A DNA stretch of 64,000 nt from Anthocerotibacter panamensis C109 (GTDB taxonomy: Bacteria; Cyanobacteriota; Cyanobacteriia; Gloeobacterales; Anthocerotibacteraceae), in assembly GCF_018389385.1 (NCBI RefSeq), contig NZ_CP062698.1, positions 2,917,501 to 2,981,500 on the forward strand, in the 5' to 3' direction. The notes below the pieces were generated by a model, which was given only the letters and a program-made list of their open reading frames with translations, was not told where the DNA came from and made no database searches. Positions 41,790-50,277 of the stretch are shown here, piece after piece (the first letter of the stretch is position 1; every line of letters starts with the position of its first letter). Both the position numbers and the translations under genes were made by a program.

Positions 41790-43193
41790 ATGGTCCCTAT
41801 TACTAAAGGACTCGAAGGGGAGCGCCGAGCCTCCCGCTTGGAGGGGCGCTGGCTGACCTTGCTGGCCCTCAACGGCAGTTTGCTGGCAGCAGCGGCTATC
41901 TATTTACTCTATGCCCCCCGGGTCTGGGAATCTTCCTTCCAGGTCAAGGTTGCAGCCCCCCAAGCCAAGGTCACCACCAATGTCAATGAGCCCGGAGCCG
42001 CCAACATCACCGACAACGCGGCGGCTCCTCCCGGCGGTGACCTGCTCGACCCGGCCCAAGTACAAAAAGAAATCTTGCTCTCCAACTCGGTGCTGCGCGA
42101 GACTGCCAAACGGCTCGATCTGTCCCCCAAAGAGGTAGCGCGGATGCTCCAGGCACGCCCCGGCTATAAGACGGGTATCCTCCAGGTAGAAGTCCGGGCC
42201 AGTAGCGCCGAAGAGGCCCAACACCACGCCCGAGTCCTGCTCACTACCTATCTGGAGCGCACTACCCGCTTGGATCAAGACCAAGTCTCCAGCCAGAAAC
42301 AAGCGCTCAAACTCGCCCTTGACAATTCGGGACAGGAATTGGGTCAAGCCGAGGTCAATCTGGCTCAAGTGCGGACTAAGACCGGGCTCATTGACGACTT
42401 GGAGCACCTGCAAAAGCTCACGAACCTCAAGCTGGAACTCGAACAGCAACGGGTGCTGGCCCTGTCGCAGCTCAAGGCGATGACCGCTCAGACCGAGTCC
42501 CTACAGCGCAATCTGGAAGCGACGCCCGCCGCCGCAGTCCTCGATCTGCGCCTGAGTACCTACACGCCCTACCGCACGGCCCAGACCGACCTCGACCAGG
42601 TGGAGCGCCTGTTGGCCCAAAACCGGGCCAAGTACACAGACACCAATCCCAAAGTCGCCGTCCTACTCGCCCAGCGCAAAGAATTAGCCCAACTGGTCCG
42701 GCAACGGGAACAAGAGGTACTCCAGGGCGGTCCAGCCCTGGCCTACGAAAACACCGGCACCGGGGCTTTCACGGGCTTACTCTCGCAACTGGTCCTCAAT
42801 CAGGCTCAGGCCAAAGGCTACAACGCTCAGATCCGGTCTATTGCCGGGGAGCTTGCGCAACTCGACGCCAAGATCCGCGCCGTGCCCGCCGCCCAGCAAA
42901 AAGTGAGCGAGGCCCGCCGCCGCTACACGATTGCCCAGGGGGTCTTCAACAATATCCTGGCCCAGTACCAGAGCCTCCAGCTCAGTGAGCTGGGCTTTTC
43001 GCCCAAGGTGCAGGTTCTGGACCCGCCCACCTTGCCGGATGAGCCCAGTTCTCCTAAGACCCTAGTGGTCCTGGCGGGGGCGCTCGCGGTCGGGGCTTTC
43101 AGCTCGGTTGCGCTGCTGATGTGGCAGAGCCGCCGCAAGGGAGGTCTAGGGATGGACAACCATCTGCTGGGACGTGCGGGGGCTGAGGTCTAG
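41790..43193 (+). CDS. Wzz/GumC-like chain-length determinant without tyrosine-kinase domain
   Basis: 467 aa, ATG start. Membrane segment near residues 25-42 (LALNGSLLAAAAIYLLYAPR), a periplasmic domain with long coiled coils (about 150-390; LGQAEVNLAQVRTKTGLIDD), and a second membrane segment near 430-450 (LVVLAGALAVGAFSSVALLM). The protein ends 18 residues later, so there is no P-loop kinase domain, in contrast with the protein at the left edge. It should set chain length together with the OPX protein. A separate kinase may act on it, as in Gram-positive systems, but none is adjacent. Confidence 0.9.
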   Translation: MVPITKGLEGERRASRLEGRWLTLLALNGSLLAAAAIYLLYAPRVWESSFQVKVAAPQAKVTTNVNEPGAANITDNAAAPPGGDLLDPAQVQKEILLSNSVLRETAKRLDLSPKEVARMLQARPGYKTGILQVEVRASSAEEAQHHARVLLTTYLERTTRLDQDQVSSQKQALKLALDNSGQELGQAEVNLAQVRTKTGLIDDLEHLQKLTNLKLELEQQRVLALSQLKAMTAQTESLQRNLEATPAAAVLDLRLSTYTPYRTAQTDLDQVERLLAQNRAKYTDTNPKVAVLLAQRKELAQLVRQREQEVLQGGPALAYENTGTGAFTGLLSQLVLNQAQAKGYNAQIRSIAGELAQLDAKIRAVPAAQQKVSEARRRYTIAQGVFNNILAQYQSLQLSELGFSPKVQVLDPPTLPDEPSSPKTLVVLAGALAVGAFSSVALLMWQSRRKGGLGMDNHLLGRAGAEV

Positions 43194-43256
43194 GCTACTC
43201 TTTCGGTCCGGTGCTTGTCTCTGGACGGGGTATGGGCCTGTTTTACGAGGTACCCT

Positions 43257-44420
43257 ATGCGTATTTGTATCATCACGCCCAAACTACTACGGACGGATGG
43301 TCAGGGCCGGGTGAACTATGAGATTGCACAACATCTACTGAAGCAAGGCCATGAGGTGGTTGCAGTCGCGACGGTCATCGAGCCCGAACTCAAAGGGCAC
43401 CTCCTCTGGCGTGAGGTCACCCTGCCCACCTGGGTAAAAGTGGCACTGGGCAAGGATCATTTTTTCTGGTCGCAGGCGGGGCAGGCGATAGCCCACGAGC
43501 GTTTTGACATCGTGCACGTCAATGGCCTGAGCTATGGTCCGACGGATGTAAATGCCTGTCATTTCGTCCATCGGAGTTGGCTGCGGTCGCCCTACCACGC
43601 CTCGCGCCACTTTCGGGGGAGTTACGCCCTTTACCAGAACCTGTACAGCCGTTGGATGGCCCGCTGGGAAAAACAAGCCTACCAGCAGTCCCGCCGGGTG
43701 GTGGCTATCTCCGAGTTTGTGCGTGACTCGTTGATCCACGATGTCGGGGTGGAGCCTTCGAAGATCACCGTCATCCCCAACGGAGTAGACCGCAGGGAGT
43801 TCCGGCCCCTCGAACCGGGTGAGCCCAATCTGGTGCGCACCGAGCTACAGCTTTCGGACGCGGCTTTTCTGGTTTTTTTCACCGGGGACATCACCCTCAA
43901 CCGCAAAAACCTGGATCTGGTCCTCCATGCCCTAGTTCGGGCGGCTCCTGAGGTTCACTTGGCGGTGGTGGGAGCCAGTCAGCGTAGCCCCTACCCGGCT
44001 TTGGCCCAAGCGTTGGGAGTGCGCCAGCGGGTACATTTTTTGGGTCAGCGCAGTGATGTGGCTGCGCTACTTAGAGGGGCTGACTGCTTTGTGCTCCCGG
44101 CGCACTACGACCCTTTCTCCCTGGTTGTCCTTGAGGCACTCGCCAGCGCAGTCCCCGTCATCACCGCTCCGACCGTAGGTTGTGCTCGCTTTATCGACCC
44201 TGGTCGCAATGGGTTGATCCTCAGGCACAGCAACGACTTGGCAGGGTTGGTGCGTGCGCTCGATGGGCTGGTCGCTGACCGGACCCGCGCCCGTGCCTTG
44301 GGCCTTGCAGGGCGGGCTGTGGCCCTGCCCTTGAGTTGGCAGACCATGGCCCAGCGCTATGAACATCTCTATCAATCCTTGGCTGAAACCAGACCGCTGA
44401 GCCGACAGCACAAGCTTTAA
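43257..44420 (+). CDS. GT4-family glycosyltransferase (DGQGRVNYE type)
   Basis: 387 aa from ATG 43257, with GAGG eight bases upstream. Starts ICIITPKLLRTDGQGRVNYE. Paralogue of the protein at 10686-11840, sharing the N-terminal motif, VVAISEFVRDSLIHDVGVEP region and DPFSLVVLEALASAVPVITA (Asp in place of the first Glu of EX7E). It probably performs the same transfer in this cluster. Confidence 0.93.
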   Translation: MRICIITPKLLRTDGQGRVNYEIAQHLLKQGHEVVAVATVIEPELKGHLLWREVTLPTWVKVALGKDHFFWSQAGQAIAHERFDIVHVNGLSYGPTDVNACHFVHRSWLRSPYHASRHFRGSYALYQNLYSRWMARWEKQAYQQSRRVVAISEFVRDSLIHDVGVEPSKITVIPNGVDRREFRPLEPGEPNLVRTELQLSDAAFLVFFTGDITLNRKNLDLVLHALVRAAPEVHLAVVGASQRSPYPALAQALGVRQRVHFLGQRSDVAALLRGADCFVLPAHYDPFSLVVLEALASAVPVITAPTVGCARFIDPGRNGLILRHSNDLAGLVRALDGLVADRTRARALGLAGRAVALPLSWQTMAQRYEHLYQSLAETRPLSRQHKL

Positions 44421-44453
44421 GCACCCCAAACTATCCCCTAGGAAGCCCTTACC

Positions 44454-45752
44454 ATGCCCAAGCCGAAGAATGTCCTGATCCTTCTGTTGGATTCGTTGAA
44501 TTTTGCCAGTGTCGTCGGTAGACAAAAAAGTGCCTCCACCGTGGCTATCGACTGGCTGTGCTCTCAAGGAGCGCTTTTTACGCGCCACCATAGCGTCACC
44601 TCCTTTACTGTTCCGGCGGTGGCCTCCATGCTCACGGGAGTCTATCCCCTACACCACAAGCTGCACTTCCAGGCCGATACGGACTTAGCCCCCGGCATCA
44701 CACCCCTGGGAGCCTTCTTCAAACAAGCGGGCTACCGGACGCTGGCGACAGTGACAGAGGTGCTCAACGACCAAGGTCTGCTCCTGGCTGGATTTGACGA
44801 AATTACACGCCGTCCGAATGCCGAGCAGGGTATCCACACGGGCTGGGGGGTGGAGGTGGCCCGGAGGATCCGTACGCTCAACTTAGAGCAGGAGCCTTGG
44901 CTCTATCTGGTCCATTCTTTTGATTTACATCCGCAACGCCAGTGTGCCCCTCAGTACCGCTCCAAAGCGTGGGGCCGGAATTATTATGACCAGACGCTCT
45001 CCTCCCTGGACGCTCATTTGGCGGGAATTCTGGCACAGGTCAATCTGGAGGAGACCCTCGTGGTGATGCTGGGTGACCACGGGGAGAATACGCTCTTTGA
45101 ACCTTCTAGCTCCGAATCGTTGGCCCACAACGCCTACAGCCTGCGCATCGGCTCCAAGCTCGAACCGTTGCGCGAGTGGTGCTTCCAGTTGGGGCTCAGG
45201 AGTCGCAGTAAGTTTTTGATGCGCAACAATCCCTTGATGCACCACGACTATCACCTCTATAACTTTTTGACCCATGTGCCGATGGTGATTGTGAGCCGGG
45301 GGTTTATCGCACCGGGCTCTACGTGCTCCAAACTCACCGGGCATATCGACCTGCTGCCTACGCTGCTGGATCTGGCTGGGGTGAATCCGGGTCGGGCTCA
45401 CTTTGATGGACGCTCCCTCCTGCCGGTGTTTGCGGGGGACCCGGATTGGGCTGAGCGCCCGGTTTTTCAAGAACTGTATTCGACCTTTATTTGGCGCTCG
45501 CGCCCGATGGAGCAGATCCTCAATCAACCCCTGTTTTTGGGGGTGGTCACCCCGGAATGGCACATGATCTTGTGCCCCACCTATCCCGGTCTGGCCCCGG
45601 AACTGTACAACCTCAACCGCGACCCCGATGAGCGCAAAAATGTAGCCCGTGCCCACCCCGACACCATCCGTAGACTGCGCAAGCAACTCGACGCCATGCT
45701 CTGGGGGGAAGCTAACGCTCGGATCGGAGTAGACAGCGGTTCTTGGTCCTGA
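44454..45752 (+). CDS. sulfatase-like alkaline-phosphatase-superfamily enzyme
   Basis: 432 aa, ATG start. The metal-binding Asp is in NVLILLLDSLNFASV, and a second metal site is VVMLGDHGENTLFEP. The position of the formylglycine Cys/Ser of true sulfatases reads VTSFTVPAVASMLTG, so a Thr is at the nucleophile site and no CxPxR motif is present. This is the pattern of phosphoglycerol/phosphoethanolamine transferases and phosphodiesterases rather than arylsulfatases. No membrane anchor or signal peptide was seen, so it is probably cytoplasmic. Likely modifies the polymer or its precursor with a phospho-group; inference. Confidence 0.8.
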   Translation: MPKPKNVLILLLDSLNFASVVGRQKSASTVAIDWLCSQGALFTRHHSVTSFTVPAVASMLTGVYPLHHKLHFQADTDLAPGITPLGAFFKQAGYRTLATVTEVLNDQGLLLAGFDEITRRPNAEQGIHTGWGVEVARRIRTLNLEQEPWLYLVHSFDLHPQRQCAPQYRSKAWGRNYYDQTLSSLDAHLAGILAQVNLEETLVVMLGDHGENTLFEPSSSESLAHNAYSLRIGSKLEPLREWCFQLGLRSRSKFLMRNNPLMHHDYHLYNFLTHVPMVIVSRGFIAPGSTCSKLTGHIDLLPTLLDLAGVNPGRAHFDGRSLLPVFAGDPDWAERPVFQELYSTFIWRSRPMEQILNQPLFLGVVTPEWHMILCPTYPGLAPELYNLNRDPDERKNVARAHPDTIRRLRKQLDAMLWGEANARIGVDSGSWS

Positions 45753-45760
45753 GGGCACCC

Positions 45761-47155
45761 ATGCAACAAACCGAATCCCAACGCCTCATCTTCCTGGGAG
45801 CCCTCCTCGCGGTCGGTGTCCTCTGGGGGGTGACGGCGAACAATCCCCAAGCTGCCCTACTCCTCTTGGTGGCGGCGGGGGCGCTGAAACTTTTTTCCCT
45901 GGGCGACCGCTATGCTTTTGTCGTCCTGACAGCCTGGGTCATGACTCCGGGGCTGCGACGGATCGTCGATTGGCAACTCGGGTACGGGTCGATCTCTGTA
46001 TTGAGTATTCTGCCCCTGCTGGTGCTCCTGCTGCCGGTGGTCTTGTTAGTAGGGCGCTGGCGACAGGTCCCGGAGCCCTTGCTGCTGCTGGCTGTGGTCT
46101 GGTCCGGGGCTTTTGTCTATGCGCTCGGCATCGGGCTCGCCAACGGTCAAGGGCTGGCGGCACTCTATACGTTCGCTCAATTCTGCTTGCCCCCGGCCTT
46201 TGGGCTGTGGCTGACGACGGTCTGGAAACCAGACTTATACCCCCGGCTGGCCTGGTGGCTGTTGGGGCTTGCGGTTCTGGCTAGCCTCTACGGCTTTTAT
46301 CAGTTTGTAGCCCCCCCGCCTTGGGATACGCAGTGGATGGTCAATTCTCAGATGACGAGTATCGGTAAGCCGGAACCTTTTGAGGTCCGGGTCTTTAGCG
46401 TCCTCAACTCGGATGGGCCGTTTGCGGACTTTTTGGTGTTTACGCTGTTGTTCAACCTGCCACGCTTCAAGCTTGAGCGCCCCTGGTCGCTGGGTATGGG
46501 ACTGCTCTTGCTGCTGGCTTTGTCGCTGACTTTGGTGCGCTCTGCGTGGCTGGGGCTGCTGGGAGGAATTATTCTTTACCTCGTCCTCAGCCCCAACCGC
46601 AGCCGGATGTTGGGGGCTGCGACTGGCTTGGTCACCTTGGGTGCGGTGGGGCTTTTACTGCTGCCTGCCCTGCCGGGGAGTGAGCGCTCTAGCGAGCGGC
46701 TGACCACCCGGTTCCAGACGTTTACCAATCTGGAGCAGGATGTTTCGATACAGGAGCGCCAAGCGCTGATCCTCCCGGCTTTTGAGCGAGCGCTCGGGGA
46801 GCCTACTGGCGAGGGGCTGGGCGTGATTGGCACCGCCACGAAGCTCAGCGCGGAGGCACAGACGACCGACTTTGATAACGGCTACCTGGGTCGGTTTGTC
46901 GAGATGGGATATCCGGGCTTTATCGCCTATCTGGGTGTTTTGGCGGGCAGCTTCTTCTGGGTCTTGCGGGGACGGTGGCAGGCTGGCTCAGCTCTGGAGG
47001 CAGAGCAGTGGGCTATGGTCGCTGCGATGTTGGGAGCACTGCTGCTCTTGGAGTTGGCTGTGGACCACCATGAAGCTTTTATGGGGATCTATTTCTGGAT
47101 GGGGCTCGGGTTGGTCGCTGGGTTCGCCCGACGAGGGACTACGGATGGTCAGTGA
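45761..47155 (+). CDS. O-antigen polymerase/ligase-like membrane protein, second copy
   Basis: 464 aa from ATG 45761, with a GAGGG Shine-Dalgarno; the frame extends 18 bp upstream. About twelve membrane segments (from LIFLGALLAVGVLWGVTANN onward). The large periplasmic region carries GEGLGVIGTATKLSAEAQTT and DNGYLGRFVEMGYPG, the conserved pattern of Wzy_C-type polymerases. It overlaps the next glycosyltransferase by 11 bp. It occupies the same relative place as the polymerase at 7945-9495. Confidence 0.88.
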   Translation: MQQTESQRLIFLGALLAVGVLWGVTANNPQAALLLLVAAGALKLFSLGDRYAFVVLTAWVMTPGLRRIVDWQLGYGSISVLSILPLLVLLLPVVLLVGRWRQVPEPLLLLAVVWSGAFVYALGIGLANGQGLAALYTFAQFCLPPAFGLWLTTVWKPDLYPRLAWWLLGLAVLASLYGFYQFVAPPPWDTQWMVNSQMTSIGKPEPFEVRVFSVLNSDGPFADFLVFTLLFNLPRFKLERPWSLGMGLLLLLALSLTLVRSAWLGLLGGIILYLVLSPNRSRMLGAATGLVTLGAVGLLLLPALPGSERSSERLTTRFQTFTNLEQDVSIQERQALILPAFERALGEPTGEGLGVIGTATKLSAEAQTTDFDNGYLGRFVEMGYPGFIAYLGVLAGSFFWVLRGRWQAGSALEAEQWAMVAAMLGALLLLELAVDHHEAFMGIYFWMGLGLVAGFARRGTTDGQ

Positions 47156-48338
47156 ACGCTTCACTATCAGCTCTGTTCGACTCCTGCCGGGACTCAAGGT
47201 GGCGGTGGTCCATGACTTTTTGGCGGACTACGGCGGGGCGGAGCGGGTCCTTGAAGGGTTTTTGGACCTGTTCCCGCAGGCGGATCTCTTTGTCCTGCAC
47301 CACGACCCACGGGGGATTCCGCCGCACCTCAATGGTCGCGTCAGTGCGGTCACGGACTTGTCCCGGTTGATCCTCAGGCTCAAGGCGGACCATCGGGTTT
47401 TTGCGCCGCTCTTTCCTTTTGCGATCGAGCAGTTTGACTTCAGCCGCTACGACTTGATCCTCTCGAGCAGCTATTTCTGCGCCAAAGCGGTCCTCAAGCC
47501 TTCGACAGCCTGCCATATTTCCTACTGTCATACGCCTTTTCGTCAGGTCTGGGACCGCTATCATGACTACTGCCGCCAATTTCAGAATCCGCTCACCCGC
47601 TCGGTCTTCCGTCTGTTTGCCCATTACTTTCGGGTCTGGGATGTGTGTGCGACGCAGGGCGTGGACGCTTTTTTGGCCTGCTCCCAAAAAGTGGCTACCC
47701 GCATCGAAGCGACCTATCAAAGGCAGGCTCAGGTCCTCTATCCCCCGGTGGACCTCCCACCTGTGAGTAGCGCGCTACCGTCGGTGCTGGTCTCCAAGCA
47801 CTATTTTTTATGTATCTCCCGTCTGCTCAACACCTACAAGCGCATTGACTTGGCGATTCAGGCCATTGCGCAGGTCGAGGGCTATCAATTGGTAATCGTG
47901 GGTACAGGCCCGGATGAGGCGGACCTCAAGCGTCTGGCTGGGGAGCGCACGGTCTTTTGGGGGGCGGTCACAGACTCTGGACTCAAGGCGACGCTCCTCG
48001 CTCATGCCCGCGCCCTGGTCATCCCCGGCGAGGAGGACTTTGGTATTGTCGCCCTCGAAGCTATGGCCTGCGGTACTCCCGTCATCGCCCATCGCAAAAG
48101 TGGCGCAGCGGAAATCCTGCGAGAGGGCTGGACGGGTCTTTTATTCGAGGAGTGCACGGTAGCGGCGGTTACTCAGGCGCTGCAAAAAGTGGTCGCCCAC
48201 CCCGGATTTAATGCCGAGGAGGGCCGTCGGGTCGCTCAACAGTACAGTCGGGCGTGTTTTGAGCAGGCGCTGGATGGCTATATTGCGCGGGTGCTGACCG
48301 ATTTTCGGGAGCGCAAGCGCCGCTCTTTTGCACTGTGA
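47145..48338 (+). CDS. GT4-family glycosyltransferase
   Basis: 397 aa from ATG 47145, the first Met after the reading frame leaves the polymerase gene; a much longer frame (to 46827) is only a shadow. VAVVHDFLADYGGAERVLEG and ISYCHTPFRQVWDRYHDY match the protein at 4376-5542, as does EDFGIVALEAMACGTPVIAH (EX7E). The two proteins are counterparts in the two clusters. Confidence 0.94.
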   Translation: MVSERFTISSVRLLPGLKVAVVHDFLADYGGAERVLEGFLDLFPQADLFVLHHDPRGIPPHLNGRVSAVTDLSRLILRLKADHRVFAPLFPFAIEQFDFSRYDLILSSSYFCAKAVLKPSTACHISYCHTPFRQVWDRYHDYCRQFQNPLTRSVFRLFAHYFRVWDVCATQGVDAFLACSQKVATRIEATYQRQAQVLYPPVDLPPVSSALPSVLVSKHYFLCISRLLNTYKRIDLAIQAIAQVEGYQLVIVGTGPDEADLKRLAGERTVFWGAVTDSGLKATLLAHARALVIPGEEDFGIVALEAMACGTPVIAHRKSGAAEILREGWTGLLFEECTVAAVTQALQKVVAHPGFNAEEGRRVAQQYSRACFEQALDGYIARVLTDFRERKRRSFAL

Positions 48339-48347
48339 GGTCTTGCT

Positions 48348-49466
48348 GTGCGGGTTCTGTTTGTGAATCACACCGCCCAACTCGGCGGGGCTGAACACTG
48401 TCTAATAGACCTGGCGGGGATTTTGGGGGAAGGCTGTCGCGTGGCGCTCCTCAGCGACGGGCCGCTGCGTCACCGTTTGGAGTCTGTAGGGTGTGCCGTG
48501 CAGGTGCTCCGGGGTTCGCAGGGGCTCGACCGGGTACGCAAACAGGCCGGACTCGGGGCTTTAGGAGCAGCTATCCCCGCTGTTCTGACCGATGTCCGGG
48601 CGGTAGCTGGGGCGTCCGCCGCGGCGGACCTCATTTGGGCTAATACCCACAAGGCTTTTGTTGTAAGTGCTTTGGCTGGACGGCTCGCACGCAAACCCGT
48701 CGTTTACCACCTCCACGACATGCTGGACCGGGGGCATTTCAGTTGGGGCAACCGCAAGGGGATGGTGCTGCTCGCCAATACCCTAGCCCACCGCGTCGTC
48801 GCCAACTCCCTAGCCACCGCCCAATCTTTTAAGGCCCTGGGAGGACGCCCCGCGCTGGTGGAAATCCTCTATAACGGATTTGCTTTTGAAGCTATCGTCC
48901 CTTTGTCCCGCCCGAGAGACCAGCGCTTTTTGGTCGGGCTCTTTAGTCGGCTCACCCACTGGAAGGGGCAACATGTCCTGCTCGATGCCCTCGCTCGTCT
49001 CGATGCACGGTTCCATGGCCTGCTGGTCGGGGATGCCCTTTTTGCTGAAGACCATCGCTATCTAGAGCAACTCCGGCAACAGGTCCATGACTTGGGGTTG
49101 ACGCAGCGGGTGCACTTTTTGGGCTATCGGGCCGATGCCCGCGCGCTGATGGCGACTTGTGATGCCCTGGTCCATTGTTCGGTCCTGCCTGAAGCCTTTG
49201 GGCGCGTGGTGGTGGAGGGCATGGCAACCGGACGGCCCGTGGTGGCTGTTGGGGCCGGAGGGGTACCCGAGATTCTCGAAGACGGGCGCACTGGGCTTTT
49301 GGTCCCGCCCAACGACGCGCTTGCGCTTGCGCTTGCGCTTGCCCGCCTCCAAGCTGACCCGCAACAGGCCCAAGCTTTGGGCGAGGCGGGACGACAGTCC
49401 GTCCGACAGCGTTTTGACCTAAGTCAGACCCAGCAAGCTCTTGAGCGTATTTTGGGCACGGCTTAG
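48348..49466 (+). CDS. GT4-family glycosyltransferase (GGAE type)
   Basis: 372 aa, GTG start nine bases after the previous gene. VLFVNHTAQLGGAEHCLIDL and EAFGRVVVEGMATGRPVVAV (EX7E). Counterpart of the protein at 5539-6708. Near the C-terminus, the DNA contains short gcttgc repeats (about 49319-49340) that encode an Ala-Leu run. Glycosyl donor unknown. Confidence 0.93.
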   Translation: MRVLFVNHTAQLGGAEHCLIDLAGILGEGCRVALLSDGPLRHRLESVGCAVQVLRGSQGLDRVRKQAGLGALGAAIPAVLTDVRAVAGASAAADLIWANTHKAFVVSALAGRLARKPVVYHLHDMLDRGHFSWGNRKGMVLLANTLAHRVVANSLATAQSFKALGGRPALVEILYNGFAFEAIVPLSRPRDQRFLVGLFSRLTHWKGQHVLLDALARLDARFHGLLVGDALFAEDHRYLEQLRQQVHDLGLTQRVHFLGYRADARALMATCDALVHCSVLPEAFGRVVVEGMATGRPVVAVGAGGVPEILEDGRTGLLVPPNDALALALALARLQADPQQAQALGEAGRQSVRQRFDLSQTQQALERILGTA

Positions 49467-49509
49467 TATCCTTGATCCCCCGTCTGTGTCCCAAACCACG
49501 AGGCCACCG

Positions 49510-50277
49510 ATGCAACAACGCACCTCTGTCGACCTGGAAGCCTATATGCGTACTTTGATCACGGGTCTGGACTGCGCCTCCGCAGAGCTCATCCAGTATC
49601 AGATCATTTTGGAGCGCAGGCTGACCTTGCCTTTGATCCAGGAACTGATTGTCCTCTACGACCTCACCCAGCGCTATCAACGGGAGTTGAATGCTCGGGC
49701 AGGCAAAGCTATGGCTGCCCTGGGCCAGGAGATCCGCCTGACGCTGACCCACCGGGGGGTCCAACTCTTTTTGAACACTGTGATTCTGGAAAATACCATG
49801 CCCGACCCCACTGTCGATGTCCGCCTGGAGGCCCATGTACGCTCCCTAGAACAAGCCCTAGACCGGGCTTTCACCGAATTAGCCGAGTACCGTGCCCTGA
49901 TGGAGCGGCAGTTGACCCTACCTTTGATCCAAGACCTGATTGCCCTTTACCACCTGTGCTATCACTACCGCATCGAGTTTATCGGCGAGCGCAAAGCCAC
50001 CCGAGCGCTGGAGGTGATGGGGGCGGAAGTCCTCAATGTCCTGGCGCGCAAAGGAGTTGTCCCCCTTGAGGTCCGCCCCGGTCAACTTCTAGACCGCTCT
50101 GCCCAATGCCCGGTCGGGGTCGAGCCCTGTAGCGCTCCTAGCGAAGATTTGCAGATTGTCGCGGTACAACGCCCCGGATTTACCAGTCCCGAGGGGGTCT
50201 TGGCAAAGGCTGAGGTCATTGTCAAGCGCTTCACCACCGCGCCGGAAGCCCTCTTGAGTACCACGGGAGAATCCTGA
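49510..50277 (+). CDS. GrpE-like nucleotide-exchange-factor relative with duplicated helical segment
   Basis: 255 aa from ATG 49510; the frame runs further up into the previous gene. Two internal repeats of about 85 residues (7-95 and 102-190) share LERRLTLPLIQELIVLYDLT versus MERQLTLPLIQDLIALYHLC. The C-terminus resembles the GrpE beta-domain (ARKGVVPLEVRPGQ, LQIVAVQRPGFTSPEGVL, AEVIVKRF), which binds the Hsp70 nucleotide-binding domain. Overlaps the Hsp70 gene as ATGA, so the two are translated together. The assignment rests on pattern and context, not on a strong family match. Confidence 0.7.
   Translation: MQQRTSVDLEAYMRTLITGLDCASAELIQYQIILERRLTLPLIQELIVLYDLTQRYQRELNARAGKAMAALGQEIRLTLTHRGVQLFLNTVILENTMPDPTVDVRLEAHVRSLEQALDRAFTELAEYRALMERQLTLPLIQDLIALYHLCYHYRIEFIGERKATRALEVMGAEVLNVLARKGVVPLEVRPGQLLDRSAQCPVGVEPCSAPSEDLQIVAVQRPGFTSPEGVLAKAEVIVKRFTTAPEALLSTTGES

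Noticed and set aside
46827-47144. 106-codon N-terminal extension of the GT at 47145
   Set aside because: It lies entirely inside the polymerase gene in another frame. The GT fold begins at the Met encoded at 47145, in line with its paralogue.
48952-49836. 294-codon minus-strand open frame
   Set aside because: It spans the end of one GT gene and the start of the GrpE-like gene on the other strand. Its Gln/Gly/Pro-rich product matches the mirror of GC-rich codons.
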